Below are positions 50,502-61,953 of a DNA stretch of 64,000 nucleotides, piece after piece. The stretch is from NCBI GenBank assembly GCA_029204045.2, contig JAQNDB010000120.1:1-64000 (forward strand). Reading direction: 5' to 3'. Numbering within the stretch: the first letter of the stretch is position 1; each line of letters opens with the position of its first letter. The position numbers were made by a program, and so were the translations under genes. This DNA is from Tillandsia leiboldiana (taxonomy: Eukaryota > Streptophyta > Magnoliopsida > Poales > Bromeliaceae). Below the pieces are notes generated by a model. That model was not told the origin of the DNA, ran no database searches, and saw nothing but the letters and a program-made list of their open reading frames with translations.

Positions 50502-52460
50502 ATGGGTGAAAGTGGTAATATTTATAGACCTCCTCTTTTTGATGGGACTAATTATGCTTATTGGAAAGTGCGGATGAGAGCTTTTCTCATCGCAATTGAT
50601 GAGCGGGTATGGCAATCCGTGGAATGCGGTTGGGTGCATCCTGTTGAGGAAGTAGGAAATTCTACTACCCCAAAACCTCGCTCTAGATGGTCCAAAGAGG
50701 AATTTGAAAGATCTTCTTACAATGGGAAAGGTATGAACGCTTTATTTAATTCTCTTTCCTCGACTGAGTTCACAAGAATTTCCGCGTGTGAAACCGCGAA
50801 GGAAATTTGGGATATTCTCAAAATTACACATGAGGGTACTAATCTTGTAAAAATTCAAAAGCTCCAGATGCTTACAAGTCAATTTGACTCTATACATATG
50901 GAAGAGCATGAATTGTTTACAGATTATTACACTAGACTTCAAGATGTAATAAATACATGTGCTAATTTAGGAGAAAAGATCCCGGAGTCGAAAATTGTAA
51001 GAAAGATACTTCGGACTCTTCCGGAACGGTTTAGGGCAAAGGTTACCGCCATTGAAACCGTTAGTCATCCGGATGAGATGAGAGTAGAGGAATTAGTAGG
51101 TGCTTTGCAAACTTATGAAATGACTTTTCCTACTAATCAAGTTTCTTCCAAGTCTTCTTCTAAGCTTACAGGTATTGCATTCAAATCAACAAAGGAAGAA
51201 GATAGCGAATCAAGTTTCGACGATGAAATCTCTTTTGCCGATTTTGAAGAACAATTGGCGCGGATCGTAAAGAAATTTCGTCGGAAATTTTGGAAGAATC
51301 GAACCGATGGATCTTCATCCACGAAACCATCTAAAGGATCATCGGGTTCTAAATCCTCTTACCTCAAAGGCGTTGCAAAACCTTCTAAAGAAAAAGAAAA
51401 ATATGATTTCGAAGGGGAAATCCAATGCTATCGATGCAAAGGCTACGGCCATTTTTCAACGGATTGTCCTTCTCCGAAATCATATAAAAAGAAGGCTTTG
51501 CAAGCGAGAACTTGGGACGATTCTACTTCTAATGAATCGACCTCAAGTAAAGAGGAAAAGATCGTTGCTTCTCATGCCTCTCATTTTCCCTCTTCTAATA
51601 ATTGTTTATCATCTTTAGTCACTGACTCTACTCCTTTGATTTTGTATGAAACATCGACAACCGGCGGAGAGTCATCAAGTGAGGGGGAGTCGGACGAGGA
51701 AGAACTCGTTGAGGCATATCAACAACTTCTTGCGGAATCTAAGAAGATGGCCAAACATATCAAGAAGTTGAGAAAGCAACGACTTGAAAATCAAGACGAG
51801 AATCATGCTTTAAAGATCAAACTTCATGATCTCGAGGAGGAACGAGAGCTTTTATTGGATAATAATAAAATCCTCCAAGAAAAGATAAATCAATCGGAAA
51901 CGGTCGTTAATTCCCATATTAACAAGATTGATTTTCTTGAAAAGCAGTTTGAGGAAATTCATATCACCAATCAAGCATTGACCAAGCAAGTTCATCAACT
52001 TAAATCCGACATACAAAGGCTTTCAACCGGTTCCAAGAAACTAGATTGTATGTCCGGATTAGGTCAAACAAGCAAGGTTGGTTTGGGATTTAAAAAGAAC
52101 CAAACTGTGAAGGCTTCAAGTTCCACAACTAAATTGAAAGGAAGAACTTGTCACCTATGTGGACTTGAAGGACATTTGGTGAAGGATTGCCCGAAAAAGA
52201 GAAAGAAAAATTCTTCGGCAACTTCATCTACGGAGCGAACTCAACGGAATCAAAAGACACATCAAGTCAAAGGAGTTCACTCAACCCACCAAAGGTCCGA
52301 GCCACAACATCAATCATTCAAGTGGATCACTGCGAGGCAAAGACCTAAGGTGGATCAACAGTCAAAGCGGACATCCCCCGGCCACAACGAATCAAGACAA
52401 CCCAAAATCCAGCGATTTTGGATTCGGAAAGGTGATATCTTTCCTTGTCTTAAGTTCTAA
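50502..52460 (+). CDS. CopG4 gag, complete, no pol
   Basis: 652 codons from ATG 50502 (MGESGNIYRPPLFDGTNYAYWK); the in-frame ATG at 50442 overlaps the LTR and primer site and is not used. UBN2-type core, knuckle one at 309-322 (CYRCKGYGHFSTDC), coiled coil about 400-508, knuckle two at 550-563 (CHLCGLEGHLVKDC), basic tail, end RFWIRKGDIFPCLKF. No protease, integrase or RT follows before the LTR. Length and domain order match CopG2 and CopG3 with scattered substitutions and no stop. Confidence 0.94.
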   Translation: MGESGNIYRPPLFDGTNYAYWKVRMRAFLIAIDERVWQSVECGWVHPVEEVGNSTTPKPRSRWSKEEFERSSYNGKGMNALFNSLSSTEFTRISACETAKEIWDILKITHEGTNLVKIQKLQMLTSQFDSIHMEEHELFTDYYTRLQDVINTCANLGEKIPESKIVRKILRTLPERFRAKVTAIETVSHPDEMRVEELVGALQTYEMTFPTNQVSSKSSSKLTGIAFKSTKEEDSESSFDDEISFADFEEQLARIVKKFRRKFWKNRTDGSSSTKPSKGSSGSKSSYLKGVAKPSKEKEKYDFEGEIQCYRCKGYGHFSTDCPSPKSYKKKALQARTWDDSTSNESTSSKEEKIVASHASHFPSSNNCLSSLVTDSTPLILYETSTTGGESSSEGESDEEELVEAYQQLLAESKKMAKHIKKLRKQRLENQDENHALKIKLHDLEEERELLLDNNKILQEKINQSETVVNSHINKIDFLEKQFEEIHITNQALTKQVHQLKSDIQRLSTGSKKLDCMSGLGQTSKVGLGFKKNQTVKASSSTTKLKGRTCHLCGLEGHLVKDCPKKRKKNSSATSSTERTQRNQKTHQVKGVHSTHQRSEPQHQSFKWITARQRPKVDQQSKRTSPGHNESRQPKIQRFWIRKGDIFPCLKF

Positions 52461-54111
52461 ATAGCTTATGACTGTATGTAATGCTTTGATTAGTTTTCCT
52501 TTCATATTTTTCTTAATCTTTGCATTACATGTTTCTCAATGCTCTTCATTTTTATACTTTGTTTTTGAACAAAAGGGTTTTTACTGAACAAGTGCATTGA
52601 ATAAAAAGGGCTTCACTTTTATTCACTCCAAATTAATTTTATTTGGATTATCAACTTTACTCCTTAATCATAATCTTGAAGATACTTCATTATAGGAGTT
52701 TTTGATTTTATAAGCATCAAATTTTAGAAATCATGTGTGATCTTTAGATGCTTAATCTATCTCGGTTGTGTGAATTCATTGTGATAAACGTGAGACAACC
52801 GATAGACTAAAATTTGGGATTTAATTCTTTCACGTAAGAGATTGCATTCTTTCAAGGGTATTGAAATGATTTGCAAAAGATGTGGAAAGAGTTACATCCG
52901 AAAGGAGTGTGAAAACTACCACCACATGTAGGAAAGAGCTGCCACCCCGGTCGTCCGGTTTGTGTGTGAAGCTACCACATGTTATGGATGCTTGATAGTA
53001 TTTTATGAGAAAATCTTTAGTTGAAGCATTTGGAGATTTATATGCAAAACTCTTATATTTTGAACAATCTCCTGGTTGGTATAAGGTGGGATAGTTGAAA
53101 GATGCTCAAAGAGCCACCCTTAGGTATTTTAGTGCTTATCTCAATTTGAAAGGGTAGAATTCAAGATTGATGTCGTTTGGAAATCTCCGTATGTCATCTT
53201 TGTAAATCCGTTACATCTTGATAGACTTTGGATCTCAAGATTATTTTTGATGACTTGTGTTTGATGAATATAACATGAAAAACGGTTTATAATGTTTTAC
53301 CTTTATTTTTCATGATTTTGGAGTAAATCTTTTTAATTTTGTGAAATTAATTGGATTGAATGACATCTGTGTGAATTCACTGTTTAAAGCACTTAAATTG
53401 ATTTCTTGATGGAATACAAATCGGTATTTGAAAAGATTCTAAAATCTGGATTTGTTTCAAGAAATTATTTAATTTTTGCTTTCTGGTACCGGTACGCAAT
53501 CTGCATTTTTGTTATATATACCAGAACTGAGCTTTTATCTCTCTTTCTCCATGAACTAATTTTGTTAGTAATTTCCTTTTGTCTAGTATGTTCACTGTTT
53601 GACAATTTGTGACAAAAAGGGGGAGAAGAGAAATGACGGAGATGAGATCATCAAGAGAGGACAAACGAAACGAAAATGGAAAAATGGGGGAGAACGGAAA
53701 ATGATGATCGTACCACAAAGGGGGAGAACATAGATGCTCAAGAACATGGAGAACATGTTAGAGATGCTCAAGATAGGGGGAGACAAAGAAAGGTTGAAAG
53801 AGCTGGGAAAAACAAAAGAACCAAAAGGATGAATCAAATGTAGGATTTTAATTTCTAACGACTGACGTTTGATTTTGTTTGGAGTTTTGTTTTGCAGGAA
53901 TTACATCACTTTAAGACTCCAAGTCCTAAGTCATAGAGTATGTTCTAGGACTGTTTGGTTCAAATGTAATTTTGTATTTATTGGATCTTTCACGCAAAGA
54001 AAATCAATGTTTTGGTGATAACATTGAATTTCGATTTTTGGTTTAAGATAAGTGACTTGAGCGCTTTTATGTATTTTTGGGTTTTGTCACGAAATTGCCA
54101 AAGAGGGAGAT
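52461..54111 (+). other. CopG4 post-gag noncoding region and polypurine tract
   Basis: 1,651 bp without a credible gene. The shared post-pol module is at about 52869-53120. The polypurine tract AAAGAGGGAGAT (54100-54111) carries one G to A change from the family form. Confidence 0.85.
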
Positions 54112-55486
54112 TGTTACGGCATTTTGGTATTGGCATATTTCGTGAGTCAAGTCAGTGAGTTGAGTCGAAGTCTTAAAGGGATCAAATTGTCAATCAGCAA
54201 TCAAAGACTTAGAGAAGATTCAACAAGAGCTCAAGTTGACACTCAGTGTCTTGAATCTTGAAGATTGAAGTTGAAGAATTGTGGATCAGTTACATCAATC
54301 TCAAGAAGAAAGTATTCAAAAGGATCAGGTATGGTTAACTAAATAATTTTGGTGATCCGAATACTTTCTTATAGTATAGAAACACTTGGAAGAATTTTTA
54401 ATTTCATAATAATCAAAAACTGGTGTTCGGACATGTTCAGGATCCGGATCAGGGCCAACGATCCGGATCCCGAAGGTTGTTGCTTCATACAAGACTTCGA
54501 TCCGGATCCATGCAATTTCCGATCCGGATCCCGAATGTTAAGTTTTCTGATTTGTATGAACGATCCGGATCGGGCAATGCGATCCGGATCCCGAACCCTT
54601 GGTTTTCTGGAATCGTCAATCTCGTTACGACGATCCGGATCGCAGTAAATCCGATCCGGATCGCCGTCCTGAAAATTTCCAGATAAGGTATGTTTTTGAT
54701 TCTTATCTCTTTCCAAAGGTTTCTAAACTATAAATAGACATTTAGGGTTTCTCAAGAACGTGGGTTCTCTACCGATTAAGTTATAAAACACTTGAGAGCA
54801 ACCCTAGAGGCTAGGTTTTCATTGTTCTTCTTAATAGCCTCTTTTAGGTCAATTCGACGGTTCTTTCAAGAACATATCTTTCGTCGAATTGATCTAATCT
54901 TTGCTTAGAGATTTCTTCTACGGTTCTTCATTGATAATCTAAGCAAAGGATCACCATCGAAGTCAATATTCTTATCGACTGAGTTTGCGTCGTGGATTCG
55001 ACGTGGCATCGTGGATTCGGTGTGCTAAAGGCGTTTCGTGGATTCGAAGCGTGCGTTCGTGGATTCGAACGTGAGCAGTGGACGGGCAAAACGGTGGAGC
55101 GCGAGGTCCAAGAAATTGAAGGAGGGGTTAAATCCGTGGAGACGGTAATCACCTTGTTATTCTTCTTTTCTTAGGGATCGTTATTGCGCGGATATCCAAC
55201 CGGTCAGCGCAAGGTCCGAAGAAGCTGAAGGAGGGGTTGAGTCCGTGGAGTCGGTAATCACCTTGTTATTCTTCTATTCTTAGTGGATTGTTATTGCGTG
55301 TTGGTCCCGTGGTTTTTCTCCTGGATTGGAGTTTCCACGTAAATCTCGGTGTGCTGTTTTTATTTTCCGCATTGGTTTTTATTTTGCACTGAGATTGAGT
55401 TTTTTAAGTATTACACCTATTCACCCCCCCTCTAGTTGTTTGATAGTACCTATTTAGATCCTTGTGGATCCTATAATAACTCTACA
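54112..55486 (+). repeat. CopG4 3' LTR, 1,375 bp
   Basis: Nearly identical to 49090-50464. Array 54441-54662; TATA box 54728-54737; hairpins 54988-55071. Confidence 0.96.
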
Positions 55487-55491
55487 GTATG

Positions 55492-56878
55492 AATTCGAGA
55501 TCAATCCTTGGTTGAATACTTTATATCTTAAATTAATTGATAGCCAATTGAGGGGGAGTCAAAGAAAAGTAAAATGCTCAAAAGATGTGGAAAGAGTTAC
55601 ATCCCAATGAGGAGTGTGAAAACTACCACCACATGGAGGAAAGAGCTACCACCTCGGTCGTCGGAGTACTGTGTGCAGCTACCACATGTATACCAAGCAT
55701 GGTTTTGTATTTTTTGATTAAATAAAATGCTGATTGAAATACTTGACTCCGTCAAATTTCAAGGTTGGTATAAGGTGGGATTTTTAATGAAAGATACTCA
55801 AAGAGCCACTCTCTTCAACAGATTGACTAGATACATTATATAATTTATTTGGGATTTCAAACATCTATTGATCTTGGTATTTCATTTTCTTTACCAAATT
55901 GATGATTTGATAAAGGCATTACGCATAAGATCATGTTAGATGTGTTTGAAGTTGATCAACTTTAAGGGTTTTAATTTCCATAAATTTTCGTTTTATTTTT
56001 GAGTATTTTTGATAGATTTGGTATAATCTATTTCTTGTTGCATGAAACGATGACTTTTGTTTAAAGTTGATGCGCTAAAGTGCTTACATACTTTTTCTGG
56101 TTCTTATGGACAACATGAAAAACTGTTTATAATGCTTTACCTTTGTTTTTCATGATTGAGGAGTAAATCTTTTTAATTTCGTGAAATTAATTGGATTGAA
56201 TTCATTGTTTAAAGCACTTAAATTGATTTCTTGATGGAATACAAATCGGTATTTGAAAAGATTCCAAAATCTGGATTTGTTTCAAGAAATTATTTGATTT
56301 TTTGCTTTCTGGTACAGGTACGCAATCTACATTTTTGTTATATACCGGAACTGAGCTTTTATCTCTCTTTCTCTATGAACTAATGCTGTTAGTGATTTCC
56401 TTTTGTCTAGTATGTTCACTGTTTGACAATTTGTGACAAAAATGGGGAGAACAGAAATTAATGATCGTATCACAAAGGGGGAGAACATAAATGCTCAAGA
56501 CAGGGGGAGAACATGGAGAACATGTTAGAGATGCTCATGATAGGGGGAGATAAAGAAAGGACTGAAAGAGCCGAAAAACAAAAGAACCAAAAGGACGAAT
56601 CAAATGTAGGACTTTAATTTCTAACGACTAACGTTTGATTTTGTTTGGAGTTTTGTTTTGCAGGAATTACAACACTTTAAGACTCCAAGTCCTAAGTCAT
56701 AGAGTATGTTCTAGGATTGTTTGGTTCAAATGTAATTTTGTATTTATTGGATCTTTCTCGCAAAGAAAATTAATGTTTTGGTGATAACATTGAATTTCGA
56801 CTTTTTGGTTTAAGATGAGTGACTTGAGCGCTTTTATGTATTTTTGGGTTTTGTCACGAAATTGCCAAAGGGGGAGAT
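55492..56878 (+). other. CopG3 post-gag noncoding region, right piece, and polypurine tract
   Basis: 55492-56100 follows CopS2 38253-38865 closely, including the shared module at 55570-55810. It then switches to the CopG-type 3' region, marking the deletion that removed ORF3. Polypurine tract AAAGGGGGAGAT at 56867-56878. Confidence 0.85.
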
Positions 56879-58272
56879 TGTTACGGCATTTTTGTGTTGG
56901 CATATTTCGTGAGTTAAGTCAGTGAGTTGAGTCGGAGTCTTAAAGGGATCAAATTGTAAATCAGCAATCAAAGACTTAGAGAAGATTCAACAAGAGCTCA
57001 AGTTGACACTCAGTGTCTTGAGTCTTGAAGATTGAAGTTGAAGAATTGTGGATCAGTTACATCAATCTCAAGAAGAAAGTATTCAAGAGGATCAGCTATG
57101 TTTAACTAAATAATTGTGGTGATCCGAATACTTTCTTATAGTGTAGAAACACTTGGATGAATTTTTAATTGCATAAAAATAAAAAACTGGACATGGGACA
57201 TGTTCAGGATCCGGATCAGACAGTCCAATCCGGATCCCGAAGGGTGCTTGTTCATTGGCAAATCCGATCCGGATCAAAGGTCATTTCGATCCGGATCCCG
57301 AACATGGGTATTTGCTGGAATACATGAACGATCCGGATCGGGCTTTTCAATCCGGATCCCGAACCCTTGTTTTTCTGGAATTGTCTAACTCGCTACGACG
57401 ATCCGGATCGCAGTAAATCCGATCCGGATCGCCGTCCTGAAAATTTCCAGATAAGGTAACTTTTTGATTCTTATCTCTTTCCAAAGGTTTCTAAACTATA
57501 AATAGACAATTAGGGTTTCTCAAAAACGTGGGAGCTACGGCCGATCAATTTATAAAACTCTTGAGAGCAACCCTAGAGGCTAGGTTTTTATCGATCTTCT
57601 TTATAGCCTCTTTTAGGTCAATTCGATGGTTCTTTCAAGAACATATCTTTTGTCGAATTGATCTAATCTTTGCTTAGAGATTTCTTCTACGGTTCCTCAA
57701 TGAGAATCTAAGCAAAGGATCACCATCGAAATCAATATTCTTATCGACTGAGTTTGCGTCGTGGATTCGACGTGGCATCGTGGATTCGGTGTGCTAAAGG
57801 CGTTTCGTGGATTCGAAACGTGTGCTCGTGGATTCGAGTGGCGTTCGTGGATTCGAACGTGTGCATTGGACGTGCATTCGGTGGAGCGTGAGGTCCGAAG
57901 AAATTGAAGGAGGGGTTAAATCCGTGGAGACGGTAATCACCTTGTTATTCTTCTTTTCTTAGTGGATTGTTATTGCGTGGACATCCAACCGGTCAGCGCA
58001 AGGTCCGAAGAAGCTGAAGGAGGGGTTGAGTCCGTGGAGTCGGTAATCACCTTGTTATTCTTCTATTCTTAGTGGATTGTTATTGCGTGTTGGTCCCGTG
58101 GTTTTTCTCCTAGATTGGAGTTTCCACGTAAATCTCGGTGTGCTGTTTTTATTTTCTGCATTGGTTTTTATTTTGCACTGAGATTGAGTTTCTAAGTATT
58201 ACACCTATTCACCCCCCCTCTAGTTGTTTGATAGTACCTATTTAGATCCTTGTGGATCCATAAAAACCTACA
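56879..58272 (+). repeat. CopG3 3' LTR, 1,394 bp
   Basis: Pair of 45267-46660. Array 57208-57430; TATA box 57496-57505; hairpins 57757-57859; duplicated U5 segment. Confidence 0.95.
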
Positions 58273-58277
58273 CGGGG

Positions 58278-58761
58278 TGGTAGCTCTTTCCAACATGTGG
58301 TGGTAGTTTTCACACTCCTTTCGGATGTAACTCTTTCCACATCTTTTGCAATTCAATTATTTACCCTTGTAAGAATGCAATCTCTTACGTGAAAGAATCA
58401 AATTCCAAATTTTAGTCTATCGGTTGTCTCACGTTTATCACAATGAATTCACACAACCGAGATAGATTAAGCATCTAAAGATCGCACATGATTTCTAAAA
58501 TTTGATGCTTATAATATCAAAAACTCCTATAATGAAGTATCTTCAAGATTATGATTATGGAGTAAAGTTGATAATCCATATAAAATTAATTTGGAGTGAA
58601 TAACCGTGAAGCCCTTTTTTAGTCAATGCACTTGTTCATTAAAAACTTTTTGTTAAAAAAACAAAACATAAAAACAAAGAGCATTGAAAACATGTAATGC
58701 AGAGATTAAGAAAAATATGAAAGGAAAACCAATCAAAGCATTACATACAGTCATAAGCTAT
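58278..58761 (-). other. CopG2 post-gag noncoding region
   Basis: Continues 45261. It holds the rest of the shared module (58278-58350) and AT-rich sequence up to the gag stop. No gene. Confidence 0.85.
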
Positions 58762-60723
58762 TTAGAACTTAAGACAAGGAAAGATATCACCTTTCCGAAT
58801 CCAAAATAGCCGGATCTTGGGTTGTCTTGATTCGTTGTGGCCCGGAGGTAATAGCTTTGACTGTTGGTCCACCTTAGGTCTTTGCCTCGCAATGATCCAC
58901 TTGTATGATTGATGTTGTGGCTCGGACCTTTCGTGGGTTGAGTGAACTCCTTTGACTTGATGTATCTTTTGAGTCCGTTGAGTCCGCTCCGCAGATGAAG
59001 TTGCCGAAGAATTTTTCTTTCTCTTTTTCGGGCAATCCTTCACCAAATGTCCTTCAAGTCCACAAAGGTGACACGTTCTTCCTTTCAATTTGAATGTGGA
59101 ACTTGAAGCATGCACAGTTTGATCCTTTTTAAAACCCAAACCAACCTTGCTTGTTTGACCTAATCCGGATATACAATCAAATTTCTTGGAACCGATTGAA
59201 AGCCTTTGTATGTCGGATTTAAGTTGATGAACTTGCTTGGTCAAGGCTTGGTTGGTGACATGAATTTCCTCAAACTGTTTTTCTAGAAAACCAATCTTGT
59301 CCATATATGATTTAGCGTTTGTCTCCGATTGGTTTAGCTTTTCTTGGAGGATTTTATTATTATCCAATAAACGTCCTTGTTCCTCCTCGAGATCATGAAG
59401 TTTTATCTTTAAAGCTTGATTCTCGTCTTGAACTTCAAGTCGTTGCTTTCTCAACTTCTTGATATGCTTGGCCATCTTCTTAGATTCCACAAGAAGTTGT
59501 TGATATGCCTCAATGAGTTCTTCTTCGTCCGACTCCCCCTCACTTGATGACTCTCCGCCGGATGTTGATGTTTCATACAAAATCAAAGGAGCAGAGTCAG
59601 TGACTAAAGATGATAAACACAAATTAGAAGAGGGAATTTGAGAGGCATGAAAAGCAACAACTTTTTCCTCTTTACTTGAGGTCGATTCATTAGAAGTAGA
59701 ATCGTCCCAAGTTTTCGCTTGCAAAGCCTTCTTTTTGTATGATTTCTTAGAAGGACAATCCGTTGAAAAATGGCCGTAGCCTTTGCATCGATAGCATTGG
59801 ATTTCCCCTTCGAAATAATCTTTTTCTTTTTCTTTAGAAGGTTTTGCAACGCCTTTGAGATTAGAGGATTTAGAACCCGATGATCCTTTAGATGGTTTCG
59901 TGGATGAATATCCATCGGTTCGATTCTTCCAAAACTTCCGACGAAATTTCTTTACGATCCGCTCCAATTGTTCTTCAAAATCGGCAAAAGAGATTTCATC
60001 GTCGGAACTTGATTCGCTATCTTCTTCCTTTGTTGATTTGAATGCAATACCTGTAAGCTTAGAAGAAGACTTGGAAGAAACTTGATTAGTAGGAAAAGTC
60101 ATTTCATAAGTTTGCGAAGCACCTACTAATTCCTCTACTCTCAACTCATCCGGATGACTAACGGTTTCAATGGCGGTAACTTTTGCCCTAAACCGTTCCG
60201 GAAGAGTCTGAAGTATCTTTCTTACAATTCTCGACTCCGGAATCTTTTCTCCTAAATTAACACAAGTATTGATCACATCTTGAAGTCTGGTGTAATAATC
60301 TGTAAACAATTCATGCTCTTCCATATGAATAGAGTCAAATTGACTTGTAAGCATCTGGAGCTTTTGAATTTTTACAAGATTAGTACCCTCATGTGTAATT
60401 TTGAGAATATCCCAAATTTCCTTCGCGGTTTCACACGCGGAAATTCTTGTGAACTCAGTCGAGGAAAGAGAGTTAAATAGAGCGTTCATACCTTTCCCAT
60501 TGTAAGAAGATCTTTCGAGTTCCTCTTTGGACCATATAGAGCGAGGTTTTGGGGTAGTAGAATTTCCTACTTCCTCAACAGGATGCACCCAACCGTATTC
60601 CACGGTTTGCCATACCCGCTCATCAATTGCGATGAGAAAAGCCCTCATACGCACTTTCCAATAAGCATAATTAGTCCCATCAAAAAGAGGAGGTCTATAA
60701 ATATTACCACTTTCACCCGACAT
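58762..60723 (-). CDS. CopG2 gag, complete, no pol
   Basis: 653 codons from ATG 60723 (MSGESGNIYRPPLFDGTNYAYWK). Same plan as CopG3 and CopG4: UBN2-type core, knuckle one CYRCKGYGHFSTDC, coiled coil, knuckle two CHLCGLEGHLVKDC, end FWIRKGDIFPCLKF. All knuckle ligands are kept. The frame is open despite about 1.5% LTR divergence. The upstream in-frame ATG at 60780 lies within the LTR. Confidence 0.93.
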   Translation of the reverse strand: MSGESGNIYRPPLFDGTNYAYWKVRMRAFLIAIDERVWQTVEYGWVHPVEEVGNSTTPKPRSIWSKEELERSSYNGKGMNALFNSLSSTEFTRISACETAKEIWDILKITHEGTNLVKIQKLQMLTSQFDSIHMEEHELFTDYYTRLQDVINTCVNLGEKIPESRIVRKILQTLPERFRAKVTAIETVSHPDELRVEELVGASQTYEMTFPTNQVSSKSSSKLTGIAFKSTKEEDSESSSDDEISFADFEEQLERIVKKFRRKFWKNRTDGYSSTKPSKGSSGSKSSNLKGVAKPSKEKEKDYFEGEIQCYRCKGYGHFSTDCPSKKSYKKKALQAKTWDDSTSNESTSSKEEKVVAFHASQIPSSNLCLSSLVTDSAPLILYETSTSGGESSSEGESDEEELIEAYQQLLVESKKMAKHIKKLRKQRLEVQDENQALKIKLHDLEEEQGRLLDNNKILQEKLNQSETNAKSYMDKIGFLEKQFEEIHVTNQALTKQVHQLKSDIQRLSIGSKKFDCISGLGQTSKVGLGFKKDQTVHASSSTFKLKGRTCHLCGLEGHLVKDCPKKRKKNSSATSSAERTQRTQKIHQVKGVHSTHERSEPQHQSYKWIIARQRPKVDQQSKLLPPGHNESRQPKIRLFWIRKGDIFPCLKF

Positions 60724-60743
60724 GATAGATAAACCTAAAACCC

Positions 60744-60755
60744 GCTCTGATACCA
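60744..60755 (-). promoter_or_regulatory. CopG2 primer-binding site, perfect
   Basis: The minus strand reads TGGTATCAGAGC, two bases from the LTR end at 60758. Confidence 0.95.
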
Positions 60756-60757
60756 AT

Positions 60758-61948
60758 TGTTGGTTTTTGGGGATCCACAAGGATCTAAATAGGTACTATC
60801 AAACAACTAGAGGGAGGGTGAATAGGTGTAATACTTATAAAACCAATCTCAGTACAAAATAAAAACCAATGCGAAAAATAAAAATAGCACACCGAGATAT
60901 ACGTGGAAATTCCATTCCAGGAGAAAAACCACGGGACCAACACGCAATAACAATCCACTAAGAAAAGAAGAATAACAAGGTGATTACCGACTCCACGGAC
61001 TCAAACCCCTCCTTCAACTTCTTCGGACCTTGCGCTCACCGATTGCACGTCCACTGCACACGTTCGAATCCACGAACGCCACTCGAATCCACGAGCACAC
61101 GTTCCGAATCCACGAAACGCCTTTAGCACACCGAATCCACGATGCCACGTCGAATCCACGACGCAAACTCAGCCGGTAAGAATATTGGCTTCGATGGTGA
61201 TCCTTTGCTTAGATTCTCATTGAGGAACCGTAGAAGAAATCTCTAAGCAAAGATTAGATCAATTCGACAAAAGATATGTTCTTGAAAGAACCGTCGAATT
61301 GACCTAAAAGAGGCTATAAAGAAGAACGATAAAAACCTAGCCTCTAGGGGTGCTCTCAAGTGTTTAATTAATTAATCGGTAGTTTTTGAGAAACCCTAAA
61401 TATCTATTTATAGTTTAGAAACCTTTGGAAAGAGATAAGCATCAAAAACTGGCTTAACAGAAATTTTCCCGCACGACGATCCGGATCGGATTTACGGCGA
61501 TCCTGATCGTCGTCTTTTTTCAGCAATTCCTGAAAAAACAAGGTTCGGGATCCGGATCGGAATTCTGATCCGGATCGGAATTCTAATCCGGATCGGTTCA
61601 GGATCAGAAATTCTGAAACATCCAATTTGTCCAGTTTTTTATTTTTAAGCAATGAAAACTTATCCAAGTGTTTCTAAACCACTCAAATGTATTCGGATCA
61701 CCAAAATTATTTAGTTAAACGTACCTGATCAATCCGAATCCATTTTCCTTAAGATTGATATAATTGATCCACAATTCTTCTATTTCAATCTTCAAGACTC
61801 AAAACACTGAGTGTCAACTTGAGCTCTTGTTGATTCTTCTCTAAGTCTTCGATTGCTGATTGACAATTTGATCACTACAAGACTCCAACTCAACTCAACA
61901 ACTCAACTACTCAGCTCACGAAATATGCCAACACAAAAAGCCGTAACA
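60758..61948 (-). repeat. CopG2 5' LTR, 1,191 bp
   Basis: Minus strand TGTTACGGC (61948) to AAAAACCAACA (60758). Palindrome array 61478-61594; TATA box 61404-61413; hairpin array 61061-61163, where one stem reads CGTTTCG/CGGAACG in sense with a U-G pair. Single U5 segment. Confidence 0.95.
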
Positions 61949-61953
61949 ATATC

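Larger units (their letters stand above)
49090..55486 (+). mobile_element. CopG4, youngest complete gag-only copia element, 6,397 bp
   Basis: Equal LTRs of 1,375 bp (49090-50464 and 54112-55486) flanked by GTATG at 49085-49089 and 55487-55491. I found about five LTR differences (near 0.4%). Perfect primer site and an open gag. It looks mobile in the recent past if pol is supplied. Confidence 0.96.
45267..58272 (+). mobile_element. CopG3, gag-only copia element carrying CopG4
   Basis: Equal LTRs of 1,394 bp at 45267-46660 and 56879-58272, flanked by CGGGG at 45262-45266 and 58273-58277. Interior: primer site, gag, and a post-gag region matching the CopS post-pol region up to about 56100, where sequence corresponding to ORF3 and its promoter is missing. 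I counted about 20 LTR differences (near 1.5%). Confidence 0.95.
40171..61948 (-). mobile_element. CopG2, gag-only copia element carrying SoloR2 and CopG3
   Basis: LTRs of 1,191 bp (left copy counted without SoloR2) at 40171-44166 and 60758-61948 enclose a gag gene and noncoding sequence. ATATC flanks it at 40166-40170 and 61949-61953. I counted about 18 LTR differences (near 1.5%). It belongs to the short-LTR subtype: U5 lacks the 110-bp duplication seen in CopG1, G3 and G4, and the palindrome array is shorter. Confidence 0.95.

Noticed and set aside
60724..60780. N-terminal extension of CopG gag frames upstream of MSGESG/MGESG
   Set aside because: These codons lie in the LTR end and primer site; the extension sequences differ between copies whereas the protein is conserved from the downstream ATG.
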